Shown here: positions 23,723 to 35,052 of the stretch, piece after piece
Numbering within the stretch: position 1 is the first letter of the stretch
Layout of the letters: each line of letters opens with the position of its first letter
Assembly (NCBI GenBank): GCA_946406115.1
Contig: OX291558.1
Coordinates: 22,126,205-22,190,204 of the forward strand
Direction: 5' to 3'
Source of the DNA: Apoda limacodes
Taxonomy: Eukaryota > Arthropoda > Insecta > Lepidoptera > Limacodidae
DNA length: 64,000 bases
Position numbers and translations under genes: made by a program
The notes under the pieces: generated by a model
Seen by the model: the letters and a program-made list of their open reading frames with translations, nothing else
Database searches by the model: none
What the model was told of the DNA's origin: nothing

Positions 23723-25242
23723 TGACGATACCAATATTTATGCCATAACATTTTTGTAATGCAATGTTTTTATTCAAGTTTTAGCGCGAAGATTTACATT
23801 AGTAAACAATTCTCAATAAACTTACTACCTAAAGCAAAATGCATCTTTAAATTAGAATGGCGCGTTTAAATATACAAGTTCAGTAATTTTATTCATTAGC
23901 TGAGAAATTATGATTTATTTTATGAAAGGTTTGTAGCAAACAAAAATTTGAATAGCGATGACTCAAATTTAAAATATTACATTATATACTTACGAATCAT
24001 AAACATCAACACAAAATTAATTGTTAAATGTAGGTAGTTATCTATCTCCCGATTTATGGATTCGGGCTCTGGACAAAATGAGGTTGCGTAAGTTTTGAAC
24101 CAGTGGCGCGAGTATGAATGCTTTAAAACGTACTGTGATTGGATATTTGATTGGTAGCACGTTTCATATGCTCTTTAAGGTAGTTTCATAACTTTTTCTC
24201 GAATAAAATTTTATTCAGGAAATAAAACGTAGGATAAATCGGAGACCCTCTAGATAGATGTTTTGTTATCAACGGTTTTCTTTTCTTATTAATTTTATTG
24301 CCTTAGTTAAATAGTAATTCTACTGTTATTGGGAGTTTTATAATGTTGAATATAACCGCGGAAGTTTAATTTACTTAGAAATTTTATAATATTGAAAACA
24401 CCCGCGAAACTTACCTAAGTGAGTCGTTTACCGACCATAAATTTTAACAATAACAAAGGGTAGTTGACTTGGTTTTCACGTATTCTGTATAATGATATGA
24501 CGTGATAGTTTATTTGAACTTACCCGGGGTTTGTTAAAACTTTGCGAACATTTAGAACATAATATTGATATTCTATTAGCTTAGGATAATAAGGCCGTTT
24601 ATCTAGACCGTTCATATTAATCTAGGACTCTATAATAGTACCCCAACCAACATAATTAGAATTATACTTAAAAGATATTATTTTTACTTTGTTAAAATTA
24701 ATTAAGGCCGGACATCCGTCCGGAATAAAAAATTTAATGGAGGGGATTGAAATGTGGGGTGAGAAAGTTATTAGAGAGGGGTTAGTGGTGATAAAAATGC
24801 GTGGTCCTTTACATACAGAACATTCAATAGCCGTCGTTTAAATTGTCGAAACGCTGCTCGACCAATAGTCCATAGTCTACGCTTGTGGGTCACTACAAGC
24901 TAGGAACCACGTGGGGTTAAACTACAGCTAGATTGTGCCACCATTACTGGTTAGTAAATACTTTTATATTAGAAGTTACAGTGAAAATATTGTGTGTTCG
25001 TTGTGAAATTCTTTAGGTTGTGTTTTAAAAATATCTAAATTAATGTTAAAACATCCAAATGACGGGCCCGCTTTTGCCGGTTAGAAATTTATGGCAGAAA
25101 GAAACCTCCAATCACCTCAGTAGGAAGGAATATATTTACGGACCTTGTTTCTAGGACATTTTCAGCTAGGTAAAGATAAATCTTATATTAAAGTAGAAGT
25201 GGGAACAAAGATTATACCAGCCATAATAATTATATAGCCCAC
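23723..25242. other. AT-rich sequence, no gene seen
   Basis: No coding signal was found. A small GC stem, CCGGACATCCGTCCGG (24708-24723), is the only structure noted. Confidence 0.5.
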
Positions 25243-25476
25243 TAAAGAACTAAGTCTACCAAGAGATACAGTAATTACTATGTGTAATCCATGTCCATCC
25301 TTAGCGGCGTTAGTAGGGTTTTACTATTTTGGCTGGTTAGCTAGTGTAGGTGAACGCTGATGATCATCGTAAGGGGGCGCCTCTTAAACCTACTTTCAGG
25401 TCGCAAGTCCTGAACGCTTAGCTACCTACAAATCGAATGGATTTAGCATCCGTATGGATTTCACTTTCAAATGTGG
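25243..25476 (+). repeat. Left arm of a large inverted repeat
   Basis: This arm pairs, as reverse complement, with 25931-26174. Matching landmarks are 'gagatacagtaattactatg', 'tagggttttact', 'agctagtgtaggt', 'aggtcgcaagtcctgaacgc' and 'ctttcaaatgtgg'. Identity is moderate with small indels. Either it is a foldback element or two copies of one unclassified repeat in opposite orientation. Confidence 0.7.
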
Positions 25477-25486
25477 CGTTACAGGG

Positions 25487-25651
25487 GTTTCAGAGAAACT
25501 TCCTCCCGCGAACGCTTGGGTTGTGGACTGAGAAGGGTCGGCAACGAGCGAGTGATGTCCCTGGTGTTGCAAGCGTCCATAGGCTACGGTGACCGCTTAC
25601 CATCACGCGGACCGTAGGCTTGTTTGCCACCTTAGAAGTATAAAAAAAAAA
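25487..25651 (+). mobile_element. LINE family 1, 3'-end fragment (copy G) in the loop of the inverted repeat
   Basis: It matches the final ~230 bp of copy D (FQRNFLPRTLGLW, then GRQRASD, then the 3' untranslated tail 'aggcttgtttgccacctta') and ends in a short poly(A). About 69 bp around ELPAKVF...KKEVI are deleted. 5'-truncated and non-coding. Confidence 0.9.
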
Positions 25652-25930
25652 CGTTTTGTCAAATAAGCAGTCAACCTAGTACTTTAGGTACGTCAGAGTA
25701 ATATAGCAAACAATAGCATACAAAATAAGCTTTCAAAAAATAACCTAAAAATAAATATACTTACAGCTAAATCTGCAATTATAATTTTACTTAATTCAAT
25801 TATATTTCTAAATATAACCTGCATATCTTTTCTTATACCTTTACAACAACACCCAAACAAAGCGATTACTTTTATACTTTTAGATAGAAAAAGCAAACAC
25901 TAACGCAAAGAAACCCTAATTTTACTACTT

Positions 25931-26174
25931 CCACATTTGAAGGTAAATACCTAGCATATGAATGCTAAATCTATTGTTTCTGTGGAGTGGGGACTAGATG
26001 GCTAAGTGTTCAGGACTTGCGACCTGAATGTATTTAAGGGATCCCATTACAATGCGCACCAAACGCTTACCTACACTAGCCGACCAGTAAATACAGTAAA
26101 ACCCTATGAATTCCGTTTTGGATACATAGTTTACATATAATAATTACTGTATCTCATGACAGACCTAGGTTTTT
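25931..26174 (-). repeat. Right arm of the large inverted repeat
   Basis: It is the inverse partner of 25243-25476. The ~450-bp spacer between the arms holds LINE copy G and AT-rich sequence. Confidence 0.7.
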
Positions 26175-29100
26175 AGTATTCTACATTAATATTTGTCTGG
26201 TTAAACTTTAGTTCCAACTTTTGATTTAATTTTTTTGGTTTATTTATTTAATTAGCACTAAAATATATTAACAAAATTTATTTTACTTAAGTATGTTACT
26301 CGCAAATTCTACGTAGAGATTAGAATTGTGCAAACCTTTATTTAAAACAATTTAGTATTTTCAACTACATCTACTAATATATACATCTAAATATATACCA
26401 TACTTATGAAAATACGAGCATGTTACCTAAATACTAATATCTCTATTTGCCGTAAAATAGTTTTAATATTCGAATAAAATTACCTATAATAAAATAAAAG
26501 AGTAACTCAGTATTTCCAATCTGAATCACAAGGCAACCCGCGTGACGTAGTCCTATTTTTTTGTGTGCGAAATTCCAGGCTCCATATTAGGATTGCTACA
26601 ATTAAAACATTAAGGTATGGGTAAAACCAGCTTCAAACTTTACAGATGTTACATATCTATTTTGATTTAGAAATATAAATATATGATAGTTCTGACGATT
26701 TCAAAGTGCTTTCTGTAAAAAAACTAATTTAAATAAAGATCTTTTAACTCCTCGCCTTTACCAATCACTAACATTATGACATGTACATAATACACGTATA
26801 TACCACAATATCTTAATCACTTTCCTAATTATTAGACTTGTTTAATATAATATAATGTTTATAAACCTAATTTGGTAAAAATTTAGAAATCTTAAATAAA
26901 TTTAGAAATATATTTAGATATTATTTCATGCATATATTTAGATATTATATATATCTATATATATATCTATAATAAGTTATTTTTAGTATTGTTATTACTC
27001 ATTTAACAGATATTACCAAAAGATTTCTATAATCGACAACCCTAAAAGAACTCAAAGTCTCAAATTACGTTTAGACGAAATACACAAGAGCTCATTGTGT
27101 TGATATGTTTATAGTTCGCAAGTTTGTTTGAGGTCCGTCTACGTAACCTATACCTGCAACAAACTTTTAACACATTTATTTTAGGATTTAACATTTTACT
27201 TTGATACACCTTAAATTTGAGTCATTGATACCTATATATTTTGTTTCATAAAAGAAATCATAATTTTTTTGTATTAAATTTTTGAATTTGTATGTTCGAA
27301 CGCCCTAAGTTAAAGAACTAAAAGTACAATATGAAAATGCTCTTTACAATTGGTAGTACGTTTATTAAGTCTTTATTGTCTACGAATCTATATCTTCACG
27401 CTATCACCTAAGGAGGTGATACATAAACCTTTGTACATTCTTTATCTATTTGCTAAAACTTGATTTCAAAACATCGCATTACAAAAATGTTAAGGCATAT
27501 ATGTCGTATCGTCACAATACTAAAAAGTTTTGTTATTTCTAGCATGATTGATTAAGTATTGTTTAATCTGTTATCATTTTGTTTCACGAGTATCATAAGT
27601 TCCATAACACTTTTCACTTTAATTGATGCAGTTCAATAAATAAAAGTTCGAATTTTTTGATGAACCTAACCTAAAAATTTGCAAGACACATACGAACTCC
27701 GTACGTATTTACATTTCAAAGAATAACAACTAAGATGTCGCGTACGTAGAAATGTTTACAAAACAAAGTTGACAATGTCTATTTGTGTCAACATGTTGAA
27801 TGTGGCGTAAATTTGTGTCGCACACGACTGTCGTGGGTGTGTCAATTAGCGAAAGGAAACGTAATGTTATTTATATTACAATTTAGAGTACTATACTGAC
27901 ACTATACATATATACGTTGTAAATAGTCTTGCAACACTGTATAAAGAGGTATTTTTAAATAAAATCTAAAACATTTTTAAATATTATACCTCTGTGTCTA
28001 TATTTACACAAAAACCATTTTCAAATAATAAGGTTGCTGTCTTTAAAAATAATTTACCTAATGTGTTTAGCAAAAAGTTATACAAAAATAAAATAAATAA
28101 ATAGTCCGTATGTTTTAACTACGTGTCAATATTATTTCCACCTTAAATCACAATAACAATGATTAATAAATAATTTTAATAAAGTTGTTGTAAACAAAGT
28201 CTGTTTTCAAAATTCCAGAATATCCGCAGGAATCCTCACTAAAGTTAAGGTTCCATCTTTAATTCGTAGACGATAAGCACTTGGTTTTTTTTTGTATTGT
28301 ATTGATATACTTACTTTTAATAAAATAAATAAATAAAAATTGATCGAAAAACCTTTGCGATACCCAAAGCAAAAACCGAAACTTATGAGACGTTAGATTT
28401 AAGACGTGAATTTTATTTTACTTATGCTTCTAACTTAAATTCTAACACAGATTTACAAAAGTGTCAATTCTTAGCTTTCATAGCTAGAAACTTGTTGAAG
28501 TTTCTTGAATAACTGAATACAAAACAAATTTCGTTCTAAATTTATGTAAAAAAAAAATGAGAGTGAGAGGTTGTTCCATAGGATCTTCTAGATTTAGTAC
28601 TTAAGTCACTGTACTTACAGTGGTGACGGAAAATCTAGCCCACACAAAAACTAAGTGAAAGATAACATACAGTAGTTGATATAGACATATATCAAAAGTA
28701 TAGGTATATCTACATAGCTATAATCTGCTACTGACAGTTGAGGTTTCTATTGGTTTTGTTGGTGTTTACGTTTTATAGCCAAACGGTAGAAGTTATAATG
28801 TCCTTTTAGGTGTCCTAGGCTGGACCTTTCGGAGGCGGTTCTAATGACATATATTAGTATGTTCCATTGTCTAGGGTTAGACAGTAGTGAAGGAAGAGCT
28901 GATAATCTAGCTCTCAGGGTTTTCTAACTCTACTGAACGACTACCGACTTCGTGCTGAAACTCAAGAAATGGTCCTAAAATTAAGACATAACTTCCAGTA
29001 TCTTTTGTGTCTGTCCATTTGTCTTGTCATGAAAAAACGTGAAATACTAGTTTTCAGGTTTTTTCTTACGCTCCTGTACTTCAGGGCTCGGAGTTACTTA

Positions 29101-29719
29101 TATAAAACCTATTCATATCGGTAGGTGCCTACGAGAGGTATCTAGTGATACTTTCATCCTTATTCTATGTAACCCGGTTGTTTAGTTATAAGCTTCTATA
29201 ATTATTGATTTTACATGCGTTTTATGCCTTAACCTGACTATCTACCGCAACGGTATAGGAACTTACGTATAGGGGAAAAGGTGTGCATTTAATCTGTGAT
29301 ATTTATCTTAGGCATAGCCTAAGGACTTAATGACCCTAGACAGGTAAAGTTAGATAGTCTTTCCCTTTTTTAACCATAGACCCATCCCTTTTGTATCCTT
29401 ATTGCAGTCTATTTTTGTAGGAGTGAGGGAAAAATAATGTACAACACTCAACACGCTACCTATTTTTACATGTTACTCAGTAAGCGTGCATACGGTCCAT
29501 ATAGAACTCTATATACGAGTTCGGTACATTTTTACGCAACAAATGGCATATGTTTTACATATATACACTAAATTAAAATTAATTTATTTATTTAAACTTA
29601 CTGCACAAACTAGTGTAGGTACAATGGCGGACTCAATGCCACACGGCATTCTCTACCCGTCAAGTAGAAGTAAGTTAATTTTACATTAACTTATAACATA
29701 CTTAAGAACAAAAATGTAC
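26175..29719. other. AT-rich sequence, no gene seen
   Basis: Mostly AT-rich with a TATAT/TAGATATTAT low-complexity patch at 26885-26985. No ORF or repeat family could be named. A 'cacacgactgtcgtgggtgt' block at ~27823-27842 recurs in similar form at ~32467. Confidence 0.5.
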
Positions 29720-29870
29720 TTGACAATAAAAAATATATATATATATCATATATTTTAAAAAATATATATGGGTAAAATATATAAATATATATATTTACAT
29801 ATATATTTATTATATTTCACATGTATATACATACATATATAAATACATACATTATACATATATACACAGT
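29720..29870. repeat. TA-rich microsatellite
   Basis: A long run of TATATA/TATATACATA type repeats follows the 3' end of the antisense LINE at 29905-31755. It may be that element's microsatellite-like 3' tail. Confidence 0.7.
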
Positions 29871-29904
29871 TTGTCACAATATAGATATAAATAACAGAGA
29901 AGAA

Positions 29905-31755
29905 TGAAATTTCACTCTGCCATCTGCTTGAGAAAGTATTCCTTTACCTTTATTTTAAAAGTATGTTTACTTTGCGCATTGCGGATGACTTTAGGAAGTG
30001 CGTTCCAGAGTCTTGTAGCTTGAAGTGTAAAAGAATTAGATACAAAGGCAGAGCGATGTCGTGGAGTAGCAAGAAGAAGGTTGTGGGAAGAACGAAGCGA
30101 GAGCTTATGGTTATTGCCGAGAAAATGAAATCGTGATTTTAAGTAGTCTGGATAGCTAGGATCATGTATAATAGAGTAAAGGACACAGAGGACACAGAGA
30201 ATCCTAACACTCCTGCGTTGGCGAACTGGCAACCATTTAAGCTGTTTGCTAAAATTAGAGATATGGTCATACTTGCGTAGGCTAAAGATATACCGGATAC
30301 AGCTGTTAATAAGTCGGTCTTGTTTATTTAAAAGATCAGAGGTTAGGTCCGGAAAACACACATTACAATAATCAAGGAGAGGCAATACTAACGCTTGTAC
30401 TAATAAGAGTTTGGTATTACAAGGAAGGAAATTGCGAAATCTGTAAAGAAATTGTAGCGTACCGGTAACGTTCCGACTAATTTCACTAACTTGTGCTGTT
30501 CAATTAAAACCAGTATCAATGTGCAGACCAAGATCTTTAACACTATCAGAGAAAGAAATAATGGTGATATTTAATAGAACTGGTGGCACAGAGGTTATGT
30601 TGCATTTACTAAATTGTCGGGTACTACCTGAGAGCCTGACACTTGTTAGCATTAATCTTAATACCAAAGCGCTTAGACCAATCATTGATAATAATCAGTT
30701 AATAATTATAATTTTTTCCAGTGCTAAATGTGGGTCTTCAACTCCGGTTTGCACATACAAATACAAGTCATCTGCATAGTAGTTAATGGTAAGGACAGTT
30801 GATATTTACAGAAAGTAAGTTGATAAAAATTGAGAATAAAAGTGGTGATAATATTCCACCCTGAGGTACGCCGGAATCAAGATTACACCAATTAGAAAAC
30901 TGTCTGTAAATACGAACAGCTTGTTGGCGACCTCGCAAATACGATGAAAACCATCTTAATTCTTTGGATGAAATATATAGATGGAGTAAGATACCTAGTA
31001 AAATTTCATGATCAACGGTATTGAAAGCATTGGAAAAATAAAAATGAGTACTAGGATGGTAACTAATTTAACTTCCATACCGTCACGAATGTCCTTTTAG
31101 CAGCGCGGTGCAAGTGCTGTGTCCTAAACAAAAACAAGACTGAAAAAAGGATAGCAGCTCATTTTTACATACGTGATTGGATAGTTGCAAGTAGTTTAGA
31201 CGAAAAAGGTAAAATAGAGATGGGTCTAAAATTATTTAATGTTACGGGATTGCAAATTTTAGGTAAGGTAATTAGTAAACCATGAAAAATTGATGATGAG
31301 AGTAATAACAAGAAGGACAGTCAAGAATGTGAAGAATCATGGTTCTACTCAGATCGTCACATCCCATTGCCTTTGATTGAATTGACAAGATGATCTTTCT
31401 GATTTTATTGTCAGTAACAGAAGTAAATGAAAAGGATTTAATGTTAGGGCTAGGTAAGGAGTTGATGTGCGAAACAGACGACTGCCTTGTATGATTATTC
31501 AAGATTGAAGGAATACATAAGGGTGAGTTGAAGTCATCCGGGGAAAAAGTATAATTTGTCGACTGACAGTTAGTTTTACCAAAGCCTAGAGTCTTCTTTC
31601 CATATTTCAGCTGGAGAGGATTCGTTTATATTTTCAAAAATGCATCGACGTTAAGCTGTCCTTACAATTTGGTTGCATCTGTTTTTTGCAGCTTTATAAG
31701 TATTTCCGCTTTATTGGGGATAGTCGCGCGTATTATGTCGACAACATGCCGGTAC
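29905..31755 (-). pseudogene. LINE family 2 reverse transcriptase, degraded, antisense
   Basis: The best preserved part (29912-30385) encodes the RT C-terminal region, MPLLDYCNVCFPDLTSDLLN onward, ending RLWNALPKVIRNAQSKHTFK and a short tail. Upstream on the minus strand, in broken frames, are the catalytic YYADD (30767-30781), GVPQG (~30860-30873), the motif-A region FSNAFNTVDHE (~31003-31036) and an RT entry block VTDNKIRKIILSIQSKAMGC in 31272-31502. It is a 5'-truncated non-LTR retrotransposon of jockey/CR1 type, unlike family 1. Several stops and shifts make it non-functional. Confidence 0.85.
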
Positions 31756-32616
31756 TCACACTATAATTTTTTTAAAAACAAACAGTAAAGAGGGGAAATG
31801 AAACAAACCTACTGTACTTTTACCTAACTTATTACATTTTTTTAACATATGTTTATTACATTTTCCTAAATCTTAAGCTAGTCCCTATCAGAAAAATAGT
31901 TTTATTGTGTTAATATGTAACTTTATAGTAACGTACTACATTGTGAAACATTACAATATATAAAATATGCATTTATAGATACAATTAGTGTCGCATCTTA
32001 GAGCGGTGATAACAACCTACATTGGAGCATAGTCGGGTAATAATTATTACTTGCCGGCTACTGTTTGCTTATTACTATTAATATTATAATATTATTACTA
32101 CGATATGCTCTTAGTTATGAGGCAGGAAAGTCTCGGTTTCGATATTAATTACTAAAGTTACTTATCAGATAAGTTTATTTAAAGAAGGGCTACATAACAG
32201 TAATAAAAATATCCGTGGCTGCCTGAAATCAAAGCCGCAAATAGTCAATACGAAGTTACTTAAAGCCCTTTAGAAACATGTTAAGAAAATATTCTGTGAA
32301 ATTCATCCCACACTAAATTTGTTTAATTTTTTTTAACTGAATTTAAGCGCGTTGGCGCGAGAAAATTCACACCAAAATAAATACACGAATCTTTACATCT
32401 TCTACAAACATCCGCCATTCGTGAACTCAGTAGAGCAAAATCATTTTATTAGGAGACGGTTTTGTGCACACGATTTTCGTGGGTGTGTCATTTAGCAACA
32501 TCATTCGAGTTACCGATGTTTGCTCACAGTGTCAGGGATGTTTCGTTTGTGAAAACAAATAGCGTGATGTTTGGCGGCAAAGAATTAGCCAATAATATAA
32601 TAAGACCGTGTTATAA
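31756..32616. other. AT-rich sequence, no gene seen
   Basis: No coding signal. The block 'cgattttcgtgggtgtgtca' near 32470 resembles one at ~27827. Confidence 0.5.
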
Positions 32617-32922
32617 TCTTACGATTATAATAAATGTGAAAGTATGTATGTCTGCATTGATGTTTGTTACTCAATTACGCTTCAACCACTGGACGGATCA
32701 GGATAAAACTTGGCATACATATGTTAGGTCCTGGAATAGCACATAGGGTACTTTTTATCCCTAAAAATTCAAAAGTTTCTGCGGGAATAACTATAACAGA
32801 GGTAAACGAACTATTGTGGGCAATTCATTGGTATAACTAAATACTTAATTAATTGGAGTTAATTAAGGAGGTCCATGCCGATAACCGAAGTTAGGGCGGG
32901 CGGAGCCGCTGGCAAAGTCTAG
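32617..32922 (+). mobile_element. Non-autonomous Helitron-like element (intact ends)
   Basis: It begins A|TCTTACGATTATAATAAAT and ends GGGCGGGCGGAGCCGCTGGC AAAGTCTAG|T, with hairpin GGC-GGA-GCC near the 3' end. The interior ('ccactggacggatcaggata', 'aggtcctggaatagcacata') matches the copy at 9908-10189. It is 306 bp and non-coding. Confidence 0.75.
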
Positions 32923-34665
32923 TAAGTATATAAGCTACGAATCTTTATTAGTGTTAATAATGTTACATTAACATTTTTTTTCAACTTGACTTATTTGTAT
33001 ATAAATTCAAACCTCTAAAATTAAGAACATTATGGTTTAGGCTGAAATAACAAAGACTTAAAAAATACTGTTTTATTGCTATTAATGTTAAAATATCGTT
33101 TAGGTAAGTAAAGATAAAATAAGAAATAAAAAAAACTCCGACTGGAAAAACATTAAAAACTTAAAACAAATAAACAAGTGCACATACCAAATATTTAACT
33201 ATAAGTAGGGTGACACTCGGGACATCAAGGAAAATTTAATGATGTATCATTTATTAAAATCGGTTGAGCTGTTGAGTAGTTACGTGCGGACATAAGCGGA
33301 AATAGATACATACAGGTTAAACACATAACCTTTGTTTTGGGCTTTGCTGCAGTCGGGAAATACTAGGGTGCAATGGACTTTCCACTTTCTGCTAATAAGA
33401 TTTTACGTTATTACTTGCTTTAATCTCACGTCTCGTCCAATGGCAAAAGTTCGTAATGAACATAAACTCTCTTTTACATTTTTTTTTCTCTCCCTTGTCT
33501 TTTACACATGTTTGTTAAAATATGCAAAAATATAATATTTTAATGTACAATTAAAGAAGCAAACCTTGTAATTTTCAACAACCAAGCTCAGTTCGGCTGA
33601 TCATAACAACAATAAATACTGTAATATTTACTTTAATTTTTATTAGAATGTTATATTAAGGAACTGTAGGTAATGATAGTCACTGACCCTTCTTTAATAA
33701 AGTGACCTAAAAGATCTATAATCAGTGATTTTAATCAACGAAATTTTAACTATTTTTCCTGTACAAATAACTACGGCAAAACGTTACAATCCGTTAGCGG
33801 CCGAGACATGGCCGTGCAGTCGCATCAATCCAAAAACCTGATTTTTAATCGTACTATATTATGTGTTGTCGCACATTGTTGTTGGCGTTTTGTTTCGATT
33901 AGAGTTTATTTTTGACCTCCTGTACCTAGATTGGTGATGAAGTCATGAGAGGATTGGCCTTTTCGGTTACACCATGTGGCGTTTCATCATGTTCGTTAAA
34001 CTTGCAAGTCTTAACACTACAATATCTTTAATTGATATTTTTAAATTGTACTAAAACTAAACAGAAACAAACAGTACCAACAAACAATGGATTTCTTATT
34101 TTGACTTTAATTTAACTTTATAGTTAAATGAACGCAAAATATATTTTTCCCTTTGTAACGAAATCGGGCGGCGTTTGCGGTAACTATTCCAATACCACAG
34201 ACCGTGGTATGTGACAAATTCATAAGATTTTCGTAGTTTATATTAGATTACAATTTTTCTATTTGAAATGAGTTAAAGATCAAAATGCCAATATATTAAA
34301 TAACGACGCATGGGATATTATAAATCCACCTTAATCCAGATGCAATGGATAAGAAACAGTGTAGCAGCGATGGATTAAAGTGGTTTGGTATCAAAAAGAC
34401 GAATAGGCTGTCCTCCGTATTGTGATGTAAGTGTGTGTCGATCCATATTCGCTTTAAATTCGCTTCGATGAAAATCCTGAAGATATAAATACAAAAATCG
34501 CATAAAAAACACACATTGCAGATTTAAAAACGTAATGAATGGCTTCTGAATGACCCTTGCTAAAGCAACTATGCATAAAAACGATCTCACGAAAAACATA
34601 ACGTAAACAAAATGCAAATTTCGCAACGAAAAAAAAAACATCTATTTTTTACCACCTTGGTGGTA
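32923..34665. other. AT-rich sequence, no gene seen
   Basis: No coding or repeat signal recognised. Short open frames here lack splice sites or protein-like content. Confidence 0.5.
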
Positions 34666-35052
34666 TAAAAAACCGGCCAACTGCAGATCGGACTCGCACA
34701 CGAAGGATTCCGTACTATTATCTATAAAAACGGCAAAAAAATTACGTTTGTTGTATGAGAGCCCCCTTAAATATTTGTTTAATTTTAATTTAATTATTTA
34801 TTTTCAAAGAAAAAATATATCAAGCGTCAAGCTGTTGCCGTTAACAATATAAAAACAAAAACAAGCATAAAAACACGTTTGTTGCATAGGGCCCCCTTAA
34901 ACATTTATTTTATTTCGTTTTTTTAGTATTTGTTGTAGCGATAGCGACAAGAGAAAAACATCATCTGTGAAAATTTTAACTGTCTAACTATCATGGTTCA
35001 TGAAATACAGCCTGGTGGCGTTTTGTACACTTTGGGTACGGAACCCTAAAAA
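34666..35052 (+). repeat. 'accggccaagtgcgag' family, best-preserved copy
   Basis: It opens aaccggccaactgcagatcg and gaaggattccgtact, contains 'acgtttgttgtatgagagcc' and 'gttcatgaaatacagcctgg', and closes 'ttgggtacggaaccctaaaa'. An internal block ('cgtttgttg..agggcccccttaaa') occurs twice, suggesting an internal duplication or a nested second copy. Confidence 0.8.

Noticed and set aside
34375..34641. 88-codon Phe-rich frame resembling a membrane protein
   Set aside because: The hydrophobicity is explained by T-rich sequence, and there is no conserved motif.
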